Assembly: GCA_049516595.1 (NCBI GenBank)
Contig: JBEKSY010000015.1
Span: forward strand, 8,797 to 72,796
DNA length: 64,000 bases
Reading direction: 5' to 3'
Source: JBEKHT01 sp049516595
GTDB taxonomy: Bacteria > Chloroflexota > Anaerolineae > Anaerolineales > RBG-16-64-43
Under the pieces are notes generated by a model. The model made no database searches and was not told where the DNA came from. It saw only the letters and a list, made by a program, of their open reading frames with translations. Shown here one piece after another: positions 1 through 8,867 of this stretch (positions are counted from its first letter, which is position 1; each line of letters begins with the position of its first letter). The position numbers and the translations under genes are program-made.

Positions 1-10
1 GCTCATTTCG

Positions 11-448
11 CTACAATTGGGCGGTTCCTTTCCTGAAAATTCCCTCGGGTTTCTCGGCGTTCACTTGCCCGTCCACCTTGCCCCATCTTCCAGGCTTGCA
101 GAAGGTCATATCTTCCCTGGCGACTTCCTCCGAAGAAGAATCCGACTCGGCTGAGTAGCGCTGCAACTCTTGCCGAAAGGGGTATCGGGGATTGAACTCG
201 TAGAGTAGAGTTCTGCCGACCTGTTTGGTTGTCAATACCCCGCCCGCTTCGAGTTTCACGAGCTGCTTCGGGATGGAATCGGGATCTGACTTGAAGAACC
301 TTGCGATCTCGCGCGTGTAACCCTGCCCCCTCGTAAGAATGTAGACAAGGACCCTTTCAGCGCTTGTTGATCCAAGTATCGGTTCGAGCACTATGAGTAG
401 CCTTTCATCTGCCAGACTGACTCCGGCACGTGTGAGAAGATGGCTCAC
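11..448 (-). CDS. Winged-helix DNA-binding protein
   Basis: This 145-residue protein is probably a small transcriptional regulator. Residues 20-95 look like a winged helix-turn-helix of the ArsR/MarR type: a helical stretch (ERVLVYILTRG), a recognition-helix-like segment (DPDSIPKQLVKLEAGGVL) and a wing ending in the aromatic turn TLLYEFNPRYPF. The last 45 residues are polar and unlike any domain I know. It starts at GTG 448, because the nearest ATG in another frame meets a stop at once. No sensor or metal-binding Cys cluster is visible, so the ligand and target genes are unknown. It lies downstream of the ABC exporter genes on the same strand but 324 nt away, so it is probably a separate transcript. 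Confidence 0.6.
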   Translation of the reverse strand: MSHLLTRAGVSLADERLLIVLEPILGSTSAERVLVYILTRGQGYTREIARFFKSDPDSIPKQLVKLEAGGVLTTKQVGRTLLYEFNPRYPFRQELQRYSAESDSSSEEVAREDMTFCKPGRWGKVDGQVNAEKPEGIFRKGTAQL

Positions 449-772
449 ATATGTCAGAGAATATCTGAGATTATGAACACGTCTAATGGGGTTGGCAAGG
501 GTGCGAAGCGGATGTCAACCGGCCTCGAGCTAGGCCGCGCGCCTCGCCGGGCTGATTCATGTATAGCCAATTTCAGACCGGGTAGGCCCCTGACCTTGGC
601 AGACCTTACCCGCCCCCTCAGACTCCATGCCCCGAGGGGGCTATTCTTGGATCTACAACCACAACATCCATATAACGAATACTGACAACTTCTATGGAAC
701 TACGCCACAATTCTGTAACGATCACCGTCACCTAGCAACCCGTCTCCATGGAGGCAATACGCCGACTGAGTA
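449..772. other. Intergenic region, no gene seen
   Basis: These 324 nt lie between the winged-helix gene and the end of the first ABC exporter gene. Short frames here (440-685, 627-836) lack a ribosome binding site and protein-like composition. A small GC-rich hairpin (GCCCC-GAG-GGGGC, about 629-642) is followed by TATTCTT on the plus strand, but no plus-strand gene ends here for it to terminate. Confidence 0.5.
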
Positions 773-2593
773 TCAGGTCCCTTGGGTGAGCCATGAGGGA
801 GCATTGATGGAGGCCAACGACTGGTGGCGGAAATAGGTGTTATACAGTTCGGCATACAGCCCGCCCTGGGCCATGAGCATTTCGTGGGTCCCCATCGCCA
901 CGATTCGCCCCCGATCCATCACCACAATGCGGTCCGCGTGTCTAACCGTCGAGAGACGGTGGGCGATCACAATCGAGGTCCGGTGGCGCATCACCCTGCT
1001 CAACCCTTCTTGAATCTGCGACTCGGTGAATGGATCGACGCTCGCGGTGGCTTCGTCCAGGATTAGAATCGCCGGATTCTTGAGAAGCACGCGCGCCAGC
1101 GCCACCAGCTGCCTCTGCCCCATCGAAAGGTTCGAACCCCGCTCGCCCACATCGGTGTCCAGACCCTGCGGCAGGTCTTCAATCCAGTCCCCTGTGCTGA
1201 TGTGCATCGCTGCCTGGATCACCTCGTCCCGAGTCACCTGGGGCTTTCCATAGCGGATGTTTTCCTGCACTGTGCCTGAGAAAAGGAACGGGTCCTGCGG
1301 AACCAAGCCTACGTGGGAGCGGTATTGGTCAAGATCCAGCCGGCGGATATCGCGGCCATCGATCAGGAGCTGCCCCGACTGAAATTCATAGAAGCGCAGG
1401 ATCAGGTTGGCCACGCTGCTCTTTCCTGCCCCCGTATGGCCTACGAGGGCGATAGTCTCTTGCGGCCGAATCTCGAGGGAGTAGTCCGGGAGGACAATCT
1501 CCCTTCCGGTGTAGGTGAAGCCAAGATGACGGAACTCGATCCTCCCTTCGACCCGGTCTACGGGTTCCGAGGCGACCTGGCTCACCTTGGGTTCCGTGTC
1601 GATCAACGCGAAGACACGCTCCGAGGCCGACAGCCCGTCCTGAAACTGGCTCCAGAAGGAAGCAATGCTCATCATCGGGAAAAGATAGAAACCCACCGCT
1701 TGCATGAAGAGATACCAATCCCCCGGCGTGACTGCGCCGGTACGGACGGAAAGACCGCCCGCATAGACCAGCAGAGCAATCCCCAAGCCGGAGGTCAATC
1801 CCATGATCGGGAAGATCGTGTCGAGCGTGATGCCTCTCCGCACGCCCACCTGATACGCCTGGCGGTTGTTGGTCTCGAAGGTGTTGTAGATAGCGCGCTC
1901 CTGGCGGTAAGCCTTGGCGACCATGATCCCGCTCACGGATTCCTGAATCTGGGCATTGATCTTGGCCGTCACGCGCCGCGCGTGCTGGGTTACCTGCCGC
2001 GCGATCCGTCGGAATCCCAAGGCAATCGCCGCCGCGATTGGTGCCATGGCGACCAGCAGGAGAGCGAGCTTCCAGCTAACATGGAGGAGCCAAACGGTCA
2101 GCAATGCAACCAGGAGCACCTGGCTGATGAGACTCACCACCAGCGAGACCACATCAGAGAAGTCCTGGGTGTCCGAGGTGACGCGGCTGACAATCTTCCC
2201 GGAGGCATGCTCTTCGAAGAAGGACAGATCATGCCGGATTGTAGCGTTGAAGACGTCTTCCCGCAGCCTGAGGACGACGTTTCCGACGACGCGCGCCGAG
2301 ACCCATTGCTGGATGAAATTCATGACCCAGCCCAAAAGGCCCAGCCCCAGGACGGCCCCGGCCAAGAGAAGCATCTCGCGGGTGCTGGGATTCCGTGCCA
2401 CCACGTCAAGGGTCTGGGAAATGACAATCGGGCCGCCGGAGCCCGCGATGGAGTTGAGCGCGATCACGAGCGCAATGATGGCCACCTGGAGGGTATAGGG
2501 CTGGAAGTAGGCGATGATCCGAGCCAGCAGATCCCGATCTCGGTAATTGCGGTCGTAGGGCTCAGATTCCAGTCCGTCGAGAATAAAACCCAT
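773..2593 (-). CDS. Heterodimeric ABC exporter subunit A (membrane-ATPase fusion)
   Basis: This 606-residue half-transporter has six membrane helices (about residues 30-325) followed by a nucleotide-binding domain (about 355-590). In the ATPase I see Walker A VGHTGAGKSS, a Q-loop with PQDPFLFSGTVQENI, the signature NLSMGQRQ, Walker B LILDEATASVD with the catalytic Glu, and the switch His in IAHRLSTV. The signature reads LSMGQ instead of LSGGQ. That is the usual sign that this subunit gives the weak signature to the degenerate site of a heterodimer. The partner gene starts 32 nt upstream on the same strand. The family exports lipids, drugs or peptides; the substrate cannot be told from sequence. 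Confidence 0.93.
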   Translation of the reverse strand: MGFILDGLESEPYDRNYRDRDLLARIIAYFQPYTLQVAIIALVIALNSIAGSGGPIVISQTLDVVARNPSTREMLLLAGAVLGLGLLGWVMNFIQQWVSARVVGNVVLRLREDVFNATIRHDLSFFEEHASGKIVSRVTSDTQDFSDVVSLVVSLISQVLLVALLTVWLLHVSWKLALLLVAMAPIAAAIALGFRRIARQVTQHARRVTAKINAQIQESVSGIMVAKAYRQERAIYNTFETNNRQAYQVGVRRGITLDTIFPIMGLTSGLGIALLVYAGGLSVRTGAVTPGDWYLFMQAVGFYLFPMMSIASFWSQFQDGLSASERVFALIDTEPKVSQVASEPVDRVEGRIEFRHLGFTYTGREIVLPDYSLEIRPQETIALVGHTGAGKSSVANLILRFYEFQSGQLLIDGRDIRRLDLDQYRSHVGLVPQDPFLFSGTVQENIRYGKPQVTRDEVIQAAMHISTGDWIEDLPQGLDTDVGERGSNLSMGQRQLVALARVLLKNPAILILDEATASVDPFTESQIQEGLSRVMRHRTSIVIAHRLSTVRHADRIVVMDRGRIVAMGTHEMLMAQGGLYAELYNTYFRHQSLASINAPSWLTQGT

Positions 2594-2625
2594 CGTTTCG
2601 TTCCCCTCAAGCGATCTGTCAGAAC

Positions 2626-4380
2626 CTACTCATACCGGGAGAAGATCTTGCGATAATCGACGCTGCGCGCCATTAGGTCCTCATGCGTCCCCAGGTCGGC
2701 CAACTGGCCCCGGCGCAGGACCAGGATCCGGTCCGCCCACCGTATCTGACTTAGCCGGTGAGTAATCAGGAAGGTCGTTCGCTCCTGGCTGATCCGGCGC
2801 ATGGCCCGCTGGATCAGGTCCTCCGTGGCGCTGTCGATCGCGCTGGTGCTGTCGTCGAGAATCAGGATCCGAGGATCCGTGAGAAAGGCTCGCGCGATCG
2901 CCAGGCGCTGACGCTGTCCCCCCGAGAGGGTCACGCCGCGCTCGCCAATGACCGTGTCGTAACCGTCTGCGAAGCTCATGATGAACTCATGCGCCTGAGC
3001 CTCTCTGGCCGCACGCTCGATTTCCTCCCGCGTCGCCTGCGCTCTACCGAAAGCGATGTTCTCAGCGATGGTGCGTGAGAAAAGGAAGATGTCCTGCTCG
3101 ATCGTGGAAATCTGCGAGCGCAGAGATTCCAGGGTCCACTCGCGCACGTCCACGCCGTCGACACAAACGCTACCTCCAGCGACGTCGAAGATGCGGTTGA
3201 TCAGCCGCGTGAGGGTCGTCTTGCCCGATCCTGTCTGGCCGACAATGGCGATGGTCTCTCCCGCGTGCGCGGAGAAGCTCACCCCTCTCAGGACCGGCTG
3301 GCCGTCGTAGCCGAAAGACACCCGACGAAACTCGACCTCGCCGCGCATGGGCGCCGAGTGGCCTTGCTCGTTCCGATCCAGGTCAGATTTGGCATTGATC
3401 ATCTCGAGGATCCGCTTCGCGCTGGCGATCCCCAGCTGAACCAGGTCGAAGGAGAAGAGGGAAATCGAAGTCGGGAAGCGCAACCCGCCCATCAAACCCA
3501 CGAAGGACACGACCTCCCCCAGAGTGATCAGGCCTGACCGCCAGACCAGCAAGGCATGGAAGAAGCCGGCCGCCCAGCAGATGCTGAAGGCGAGCATGGG
3601 GAAGTAAGTTGCCTCCACTTCCCCTTGCTTGACATAGTAGTCACGGAAGATGCGAGCGTTGTGGGTGAACTTGTTCCCCTCGAAGTGCTCCTGGACATTG
3701 GCCTTGACGACCTCGATGCCAGCGATGGCCTCCGCCAAGCCCGCGTTCACCACCCCAAACTGTTCGCGCATCCCAACCGTGACAGGGCTCAGGCGTCGGT
3801 TGTAGTCAACCAGGGTTACTACCAGAAGCACTACGAAGATCAAGGGCAGCAGGAGCAGACGCGGATTAATCGTGCCGATCAGGAGGACGGGGATGATGAC
3901 GTTCATGATCGTGTCGGTGATCAGCATCATCCCCGGGCTAAACATTAGATTGAGGGTGTGCACATCATTGGTGGCGCGAGCCATGATGTCGCCGATCCGC
4001 TGGCGCCCGTGGAAGGTCTGGCTTTTGCCCAGGAGGCTAACGTACAGCTCGTGCCGCGCGTCACGTTCGATGCGCTGCGCCAGAAACTCACCGGAGTAGT
4101 TGCGCACCAGGCCGGTCAGCCCCTGCGAGGCAGCGGCGCCCAGAACGGCCAGCGCTGCCAGGATCAACTGCAGGTGAGTCCAATTCGTGCGGGTGATCAG
4201 GTCGAAGGCCCGGCCAATGAGGATCTGCACGTAGCTGAAGGCGGTGTTGTTTCCAATGGCAGCCAGGATCATCAGCAGGGGAAAAATCGGATAGCGGATC
4301 GCATGAGATGCAATCCAACGCACCGGTCCCGTCCGGTCATAACGAAACTCCCCCTCAAGGGAAAACTCGGACTTTTCCAT
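2626..4380 (-). CDS. Heterodimeric ABC exporter subunit B (membrane-ATPase fusion)
   Basis: This is the second half-transporter, about 584 residues from the ATG at 4380; a longer GTG-initiated form from 4449 is possible. Six membrane helices precede an ATPase domain with Walker A VGQTGSGKTT, a canonical LSGGQRQRLAIARA signature and Walker B LILDDSTSAID. The catalytic Glu after Walker B is Asp, so the ATP site built from this subunit's Walker motifs and the partner's LSMGQ is expected to bind but hydrolyse poorly, as in TM287/288-type exporters. First gene of the two-gene operon with the partner at 773-2593. Confidence 0.93.
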   Translation of the reverse strand: MEKSEFSLEGEFRYDRTGPVRWIASHAIRYPIFPLLMILAAIGNNTAFSYVQILIGRAFDLITRTNWTHLQLILAALAVLGAAASQGLTGLVRNYSGEFLAQRIERDARHELYVSLLGKSQTFHGRQRIGDIMARATNDVHTLNLMFSPGMMLITDTIMNVIIPVLLIGTINPRLLLLPLIFVVLLVVTLVDYNRRLSPVTVGMREQFGVVNAGLAEAIAGIEVVKANVQEHFEGNKFTHNARIFRDYYVKQGEVEATYFPMLAFSICWAAGFFHALLVWRSGLITLGEVVSFVGLMGGLRFPTSISLFSFDLVQLGIASAKRILEMINAKSDLDRNEQGHSAPMRGEVEFRRVSFGYDGQPVLRGVSFSAHAGETIAIVGQTGSGKTTLTRLINRIFDVAGGSVCVDGVDVREWTLESLRSQISTIEQDIFLFSRTIAENIAFGRAQATREEIERAAREAQAHEFIMSFADGYDTVIGERGVTLSGGQRQRLAIARAFLTDPRILILDDSTSAIDSATEDLIQRAMRRISQERTTFLITHRLSQIRWADRILVLRRGQLADLGTHEDLMARSVDYRKIFSRYE

Positions 4381-4557
4381 GGAAGAGACGACCTGTGGGC
4401 AATGTCGCATTATACATGGCGCCTCCCTCCCCGCACAGGGTGAACCCACGAGGGGCTGAGTGGACCTCCCGTACGGACCGGGCGGAGCCTACCTGGAATG
4501 GACCGGGCCGCAACTCTGTGATGAAGGAGAGGCCAAGCCGCTCATCCCTTCAGAGTT

Positions 4558-4585
4558 TTGACAAGCCAGCGAAAACAGGTAGAAT
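4558..4585 (+). promoter_or_regulatory. Sigma-70 type promoter of tRNA-Leu
   Basis: A perfect -35 box TTGACA (4558-4563), a 16-nt spacer and the -10 box TAGAAT (4580-4585) lie 13 nt upstream of the mature tRNA 5' end. It is one of the two best promoters in the window and serves as an internal reference for the host consensus. Confidence 0.85.
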
Positions 4586-4598
4586 GTGTGAACTCGTT

Positions 4599-4682
4599 GC
4601 CGAAGTGGCGGAAATGGCAGACGCGCTGCGTTCAGGGCGCAGTGGCCGCAAGGCCGTCGGGGTTCAACTCCCCGCTTCGGCA
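4599..4682 (+). tRNA. tRNA-Leu (anticodon CAG)
   Basis: A class II tRNA of 84 nt. The acceptor GCCGAAG (4599-4605) pairs with CTTCGGC (4675-4681) and A4682 is the discriminator. The anticodon arm is CTGCG-TTCAGGG-CGCAG with anticodon CAG. The long variable arm is GGCC-GCAA-GGCC. The T arm is CGGGG-TTCAACT-CCCCG. The CCA end is not encoded, so it is added after transcription. It reads CUG, a frequent codon in this GC-rich genome. Confidence 0.97.
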
Positions 4683-4741
4683 CTGACCGGACAAGTAGGT
4701 CCCTTTTCGTTTGTCCGTAGGCTCTCCCAAAGAATCAACGG

Positions 4742-4759
4742 CCAGCCCCCGGGGGCTGG
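4742..4759. repeat. Perfect 18-bp palindrome
   Basis: CCAGCCCCCGGGGGCTGG is its own reverse complement and lies 60 nt after the tRNA. There is no T-run, so it is a weak candidate for a terminator or processing signal. The function is not established. Confidence 0.5.
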
Positions 4760-4894
4760 ACAATGTCTTCTGGCATGAAATCTTTCCAAAGCAGGCATCT
4801 GCCCGCTGAGTCAGCGCAGGGAGAGCCGCAAACCCCCGGAGCTACCCTTCGTTTCGAGGGCTGGCGCGCCCCTCCCTGCCCGCGGCCCGCCGCA

Positions 4895-5941
4895 TCAGCG
4901 CTGAACTCGCCCCGAGGCCTCGCCTCGCATCAGCCTTTTCACCTCCTCCACCGAGATCCGATTGAAATCGCCCAGGATGGAGTGCTTCAAACAGGAGGAC
5001 GCGCTGGCGAAATCAAGCGCCGCCTGATCACTCATCCCGGTTTGGTATCCATAGATTAGGCCTGCTGCGAAGGCGTCGCCGGACCCCACCCGGTCGACGA
5101 TATCCGAGATTGCGTAGCGGGTGCTCAAGAGGAATTGGCTCCGGTTGTGGAGGCAACCTGACCAACCATTGCTGCTCGCGCTGTGGCTTTCGCGCAAGGT
5201 GATGGCTTGGCGCGTGAGGTTGGGAAAGCTCTCCAGGACTCTCTCGCATAAGCTTTGGTAGGCCGCGCGGTCAATTTCCCCTTGCTCGATGGCGCTGTCC
5301 GAAGCTCCCCCCTTCAGGGCGAGGCCGAGGGCTTTCTGGCAATCTTCCTCATTCGCCAAGCCCAGATCAACATAGCGGACGATCTCCCTCATGACCTCGG
5401 GAGCCTGTTTCCCGTACTTCCACAGGTTCTTGCGATAGTTGTAGTCGCAGGACACGGTCAGCCCCCGTTGCTTCGCAGAGCGGACGGCTGCCAGCGACAT
5501 CTCGGCGGTGTTTGCGCTCAGAGCCGGTGTGATCCCCGTTAGGTGGAACCACGAGGCGCCATCAAAAATGCGGTCCCACTCGAGGATCTCCGGGGAACTA
5601 TCCATCAGCGAGGAGTGCGCCCGGTCGTAGATCACCTGGGAGGGGCGCTGATCCGCTCCTGCCTCAAGATAATAGATCCCCATTCGATCGCCGCGGCGAA
5701 CGACGAGGGAAGTGTCGACCCCCATGCCTCTCAGAAACGTGAGGCAGGCATCTGCAATTGGGTTGGCGGGCAGTACGGTAACATACGCCACTTCCAAACC
5801 AAAGCACGCAAGCGAGACGGCCACATTGGCCTCGCCACCCCCAAAAGTGGCCTCAAAGCTCGGCGTTTGGAGTAGCCGCTCAAAGCCGGGGGACTTAAGC
5901 CGCAGCATGATCTCGCCGAAGGCAACCACCCGTCCGGTCAT
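4895..5941 (-). CDS. kdgK: 2-keto-3-deoxygluconate kinase (PfkB family)
   Basis: A 348-residue ribokinase-family sugar kinase, expected to phosphorylate 2-keto-3-deoxygluconate for Entner-Doudoroff-type or uronate catabolism. Visible motifs are the start VVAFGEIMLRL, the substrate lid GGGEANVAVSLACFG, the KDG-kinase-type CDYNYRKNLWK and the C-terminal DRVGSGDAFAAGLIYG with the catalytic Asp and anion hole. I start at ATG 5941, because GAGGAGG lies 6 nt upstream and the kinase fold begins at once; the open frame extends to 6073 without such support. It is a lone gene convergent with tRNA-Leu. Specificity for KDG rather than fructose or another sugar is inferred from the NYRKNLW motif. Confidence 0.85.
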   Translation of the reverse strand: MTGRVVAFGEIMLRLKSPGFERLLQTPSFEATFGGGEANVAVSLACFGLEVAYVTVLPANPIADACLTFLRGMGVDTSLVVRRGDRMGIYYLEAGADQRPSQVIYDRAHSSLMDSSPEILEWDRIFDGASWFHLTGITPALSANTAEMSLAAVRSAKQRGLTVSCDYNYRKNLWKYGKQAPEVMREIVRYVDLGLANEEDCQKALGLALKGGASDSAIEQGEIDRAAYQSLCERVLESFPNLTRQAITLRESHSASSNGWSGCLHNRSQFLLSTRYAISDIVDRVGSGDAFAAGLIYGYQTGMSDQAALDFASASSCLKHSILGDFNRISVEEVKRLMRGEASGRVQR

Positions 5942-6543
5942 GCAATTCCTCCTCGGTTCTCTCGGTGCGATAGAAGAACTCTCACTCAGGTTGGGAAGTT
6001 CTTTGCTGCCCAGCAGGCCCGGGGCAACCTGCTCCTTGAGCCAACCCGAACCAAAAACGAGGGAAACGAGCATCGCGAATCATGTCTTCCAGTTCAGGAT
6101 TCCCCGGAGGCCATGAACCTCGCTGTTCTCACGACCCATCAAGGAGGCTCACGCGCAGCAGATTCTTCATTGCCTCGCTTGGCCTTGGTTGGGATCCAAT
6201 CTCGCCCGCAGGCCCATGCCTTCAGGCCGGGCTGGCACAACCTTCGGCGTAAGGAAGGTCACCAGGATACCGTGTCTTGTCCTTCCCCAGATTGGTATTC
6301 TATCCCAAGTGTCCAACCACCCGGCGATACATCATCGTCTCCGTTCTCCACCGTCCCTTCCTAGCGGGGTTGGCCTCCGAGAGGCTGAGCTGCCCCGCAG
6401 GGTCTGGGGCGATGTTAGAATGCGCAGGATGTCCAGCAGTCGCCGGGGAGAATCCCACCCCACGAAAGCGGAAATTGCATACCGATCCGAAGGGCAATCG
6501 GGGACCTCCCGAGCCTCATAGAGGGCTAGCGAAATCTCCGCGA
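5942..6543. other. Divergent intergenic region with a possible promoter
   Basis: These 600 nt lie between the divergent kdgK and SanA-like genes. The only candidate signal is an extended -10 TGTTAGAAT (6413-6421, plus strand), which would start transcription near 6428, about 116 nt before the SanA-like ATG. Frames across the region have no ribosome binding site or recognisable protein and I treat them as chance. Confidence 0.4.
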
Positions 6544-7230
6544 ATGAAAAGACGATACCGCAGTTCCGTGGTTGGAGTGTTTTCGGCCCTGCTCGGCGCG
6601 GGCGTGGTAGCCCTCCTGGCCCCCTGGTTCTATCTGCGGGTCAGAACCCAAGCGCGAATCTACCGCCTCGGGGAGACCATACCCTCGGCGCCCGTCGCGA
6701 TCGTATTTGGGGCCGGGCTGCGACGGGATGGGACTCCCACTCAACTCCTTGCCGACCGGGTCGCCACAGCGGTCGATCTGTACCAGGAGGGCTTGGTCAG
6801 GAAAATCCTCCTCAGCGGCGACAATCGCACTCCGAGCCATAACGAGCCCGAGTCAATGCGGCAGTACGCCCTCCACCTCGGTGTCCCCAGCGACGATCTG
6901 GTCCTCGACTTCGCGGGCAGCCGCTCTTACGACACGTGCTACCGGGCCCGTTACGTCTTCGGAGTACAGCAGGCGATCCTCGTCACGCAGGACTTTCACC
7001 TGCCCCGCGTGATCTATACTTGCGAAGGGATGGGGATTCGGGCCTTGGGGGTTTCGGCCGATCGACGCCAATACCGGGCCCTTTCTTATCTGTTCTGGTC
7101 GGCGCGTGAGGTCCCCGCCTCGGCCGTGGCAGTTCTGGATGTGAATGTGTTCCGGCCTCAACCGGTCCTCGGCCCCTTCCAGCCCATTTTCCCGAGCCCG
7201 ACCCAACTCTCATTGGGAGGACAAGCGTGA
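6544..7230 (+). CDS. SanA/YdcF-like DUF218 membrane protein
   Basis: A 228-residue protein of the DUF218 (SanA, YdcF, ElyC) family, linked elsewhere to envelope integrity; the biochemical activity is not settled. One N-terminal membrane helix (about 8-27) is followed by the DUF218 core: AIVFGAGLRRDGTPTQLLADRV, KILLSGDNRTPSHNEPESM, YDTCYRARYVFG and ILVTQDFHLPRV. All typical family segments are intact. I chose ATG 6544, because it puts the basic MKRRYR directly before the membrane helix. An open frame runs upstream to 6277 but its extra residues are not protein-like. The next gene overlaps the stop by 4 nt (GTGA), so the two are translationally coupled. Confidence 0.8.
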   Translation: MKRRYRSSVVGVFSALLGAGVVALLAPWFYLRVRTQARIYRLGETIPSAPVAIVFGAGLRRDGTPTQLLADRVATAVDLYQEGLVRKILLSGDNRTPSHNEPESMRQYALHLGVPSDDLVLDFAGSRSYDTCYRARYVFGVQQAILVTQDFHLPRVIYTCEGMGIRALGVSADRRQYRALSYLFWSAREVPASAVAVLDVNVFRPQPVLGPFQPIFPSPTQLSLGGQA

Positions 7231-7790
7231 CGCGAGAGGAAGCCCTAACCCTGGTTCGCGAGTTCGTCCAGAACGAGAACCTGGTCCGGCACATGCTGGC
7301 CGTGGAGGCGGCGATGCGCTTCTACGCCCGCCGGTGCGGGGAAGATGAGGAGCTATGGGGAGTGGTGGGACTCTTACATGACTTCGATTGGGAGATCCAC
7401 CCAAACCTTGACCGCCACCCCCAGGACGGGGTTCCCATTCTGCGCGAAAGGGGGGTTCCCGAGACCATCATTCACTCAATCCAAAGCCATGCAGAGCACA
7501 CCGGCGTGCCGCGCACAACACGTTTGGAACACACCCTGTTCGCGTGCGACGAGGTGACCGGGCTGGTCACCGCGGTAGCCCTCGTGCGGCCCTCTCGTTC
7601 CCTCTCCGACCTCACCGTTTCCTCGGTAAGAAAGAAATGGAAGGACCGCGCCTTCGCGGCAGGAGTCAATCGCTCCGACATTGAACGCGGCGCCCAAGAA
7701 ATCGAGGTTGAACTGTGGGAGCATGTCGGGAACGTGATTGAGGCTATGCGTACCATTGCCTCGGAACTCGGGCTGGCGGGCTCAGTTTGA
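7227..7790 (+). CDS. HD-domain hydrolase-like protein
   Basis: A 187-residue single HD-domain protein. The motif VVGLLHDFDWE carries the metal-binding His-Asp pair, preceded by H at LVRHMLAVE and followed by IHSIQSHAEH; this is the layout of small YedJ/YqeK-like predicted phosphohydrolases. The substrate is unknown. It begins with a GTG overlapping the stop of the SanA-like gene, which makes a two-gene operon. Confidence 0.75.
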   Translation: MTREEALTLVREFVQNENLVRHMLAVEAAMRFYARRCGEDEELWGVVGLLHDFDWEIHPNLDRHPQDGVPILRERGVPETIIHSIQSHAEHTGVPRTTRLEHTLFACDEVTGLVTAVALVRPSRSLSDLTVSSVRKKWKDRAFAAGVNRSDIERGAQEIEVELWEHVGNVIEAMRTIASELGLAGSV

Positions 7791-8154
7791 GCCTGCGTCC
7801 ACCAGTCACGTCCTCCCGAGCGACGCGGCTCGCGTTCCCTCGTTTCTGCGGGCGAGCTTGAGCAATTGGGTACCTCGCTGGCAAGCGATCGAAGGGACCG
7901 ATGCGGGAGTTCGGGAGGCAACCTCTCCAAGCCGTGTCCCCGAAACCCTCGCGCGCCCAGCTACTCAGAAGACGGTCACGGAAATGGGCGCGCCGTGGTC
8001 CGCCCTTCTGGGTCCATTCCATCTCCGTTGGCATTGGACCGCCCTCGGCACTCTCTCAGGGTGCACACTGTTCCCCAGCTTCCTATACAATCACGGGGGT
8101 CCGGAAAAGGTAGGCTGACAAGACGTCCCGCGCCTCCTGCGGAGGGAAAACCAC
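7791..8154. other. Intergenic region, no gene seen
   Basis: 364 nt between the HD-domain gene and the YhhN gene. A TATACA box near 8083-8088 could act as a -10 for the next gene but has no convincing -35. Nothing else stands out. Confidence 0.4.
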
Positions 8155-8829
8155 ATGGCCATCTTGCTCCTGATCTCGGCCGTATTTGCTGTTATCGACT
8201 GGGTCGCGGTTGCCCGGGGCATGAACCGGCTCGAATACGTCGCCAAACCGGGCACGATTCTGTTTCTGCTCGCTTGGCTTCTGGCACGCGTCGGGCTCAC
8301 GCCCTCCTTGGTTTGGTTCGAGTTTGCTCTGGTCTTCTCTCTCACAGGCGACATCTTGCTGATGCTCCCACACGAACGGTTCATGGGTGGCCTGATTTCC
8401 TTCCTGGTCGCGCATCTGTTCTACATTATTGGCTTCAACCAGGAGCCCTTTCCAGTCAACCTGCTCATTTTTCCCTTGGTCATCGTAGTGTTCCTCGCCG
8501 CCGCCTGGCTGTTCGTGCGGGTTCGGGCGGGCCTCATTCGATCAGGCAGTCGGGGCCTCGTGACGCCGGTGTTCGCCTACAGCCTGGTGATCGCCGTGAT
8601 GCTCCTGTCGGCCCTCGTCACGCTCAGCCGGATCGAGTGGCGGATTCTGCCCGCCTTGGTTGCGAGTGCGGGAGCGGCCTTGTTTTTTGCCTCGGACGGG
8701 CAACTTGCCTGGAATCGATTCGTCGGACCACTTCGCAATGCCAGGCTGCGAGTCATCCTCACCTACCACCTGGCCCAGTTCGGGATCATACTGGCCGCCT
8801 GCTGGCATTTCCTCGGCGCCCCACTCTGA
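8155..8829 (+). CDS. YhhN/TMEM86-family membrane protein
   Basis: A 224-residue protein with about eight hydrophobic helices and little else, matching the YhhN family. The mammalian relative TMEM86B is a lysoplasmalogenase, so an ether-lipid hydrolase role is possible but not shown by sequence alone. The family segments YVAKPGTILFLLAW, FSLTGDILLMLP and FFASDGQLAWNRF are present with their conserved Asp residues. GGAGGG lies 8 nt before the ATG. It precedes the M48 peptidase gene on the same strand. Confidence 0.8.
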   Translation: MAILLLISAVFAVIDWVAVARGMNRLEYVAKPGTILFLLAWLLARVGLTPSLVWFEFALVFSLTGDILLMLPHERFMGGLISFLVAHLFYIIGFNQEPFPVNLLIFPLVIVVFLAAAWLFVRVRAGLIRSGSRGLVTPVFAYSLVIAVMLLSALVTLSRIEWRILPALVASAGAALFFASDGQLAWNRFVGPLRNARLRVILTYHLAQFGIILAACWHFLGAPL

Positions 8830-8867
8830 GCAGTAACTGGACCGGCAACCGGGTTAGAATGGCGAGC

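Noticed and set aside
1313..2656. A 447-codon plus-strand frame
   Set aside because: Antisense to the first ABC exporter gene, with no protein-like features.
4742..4759. Palindrome as rho-independent terminator of tRNA-Leu
   Set aside because: No T-run follows on the plus strand; kept only as a repeat.
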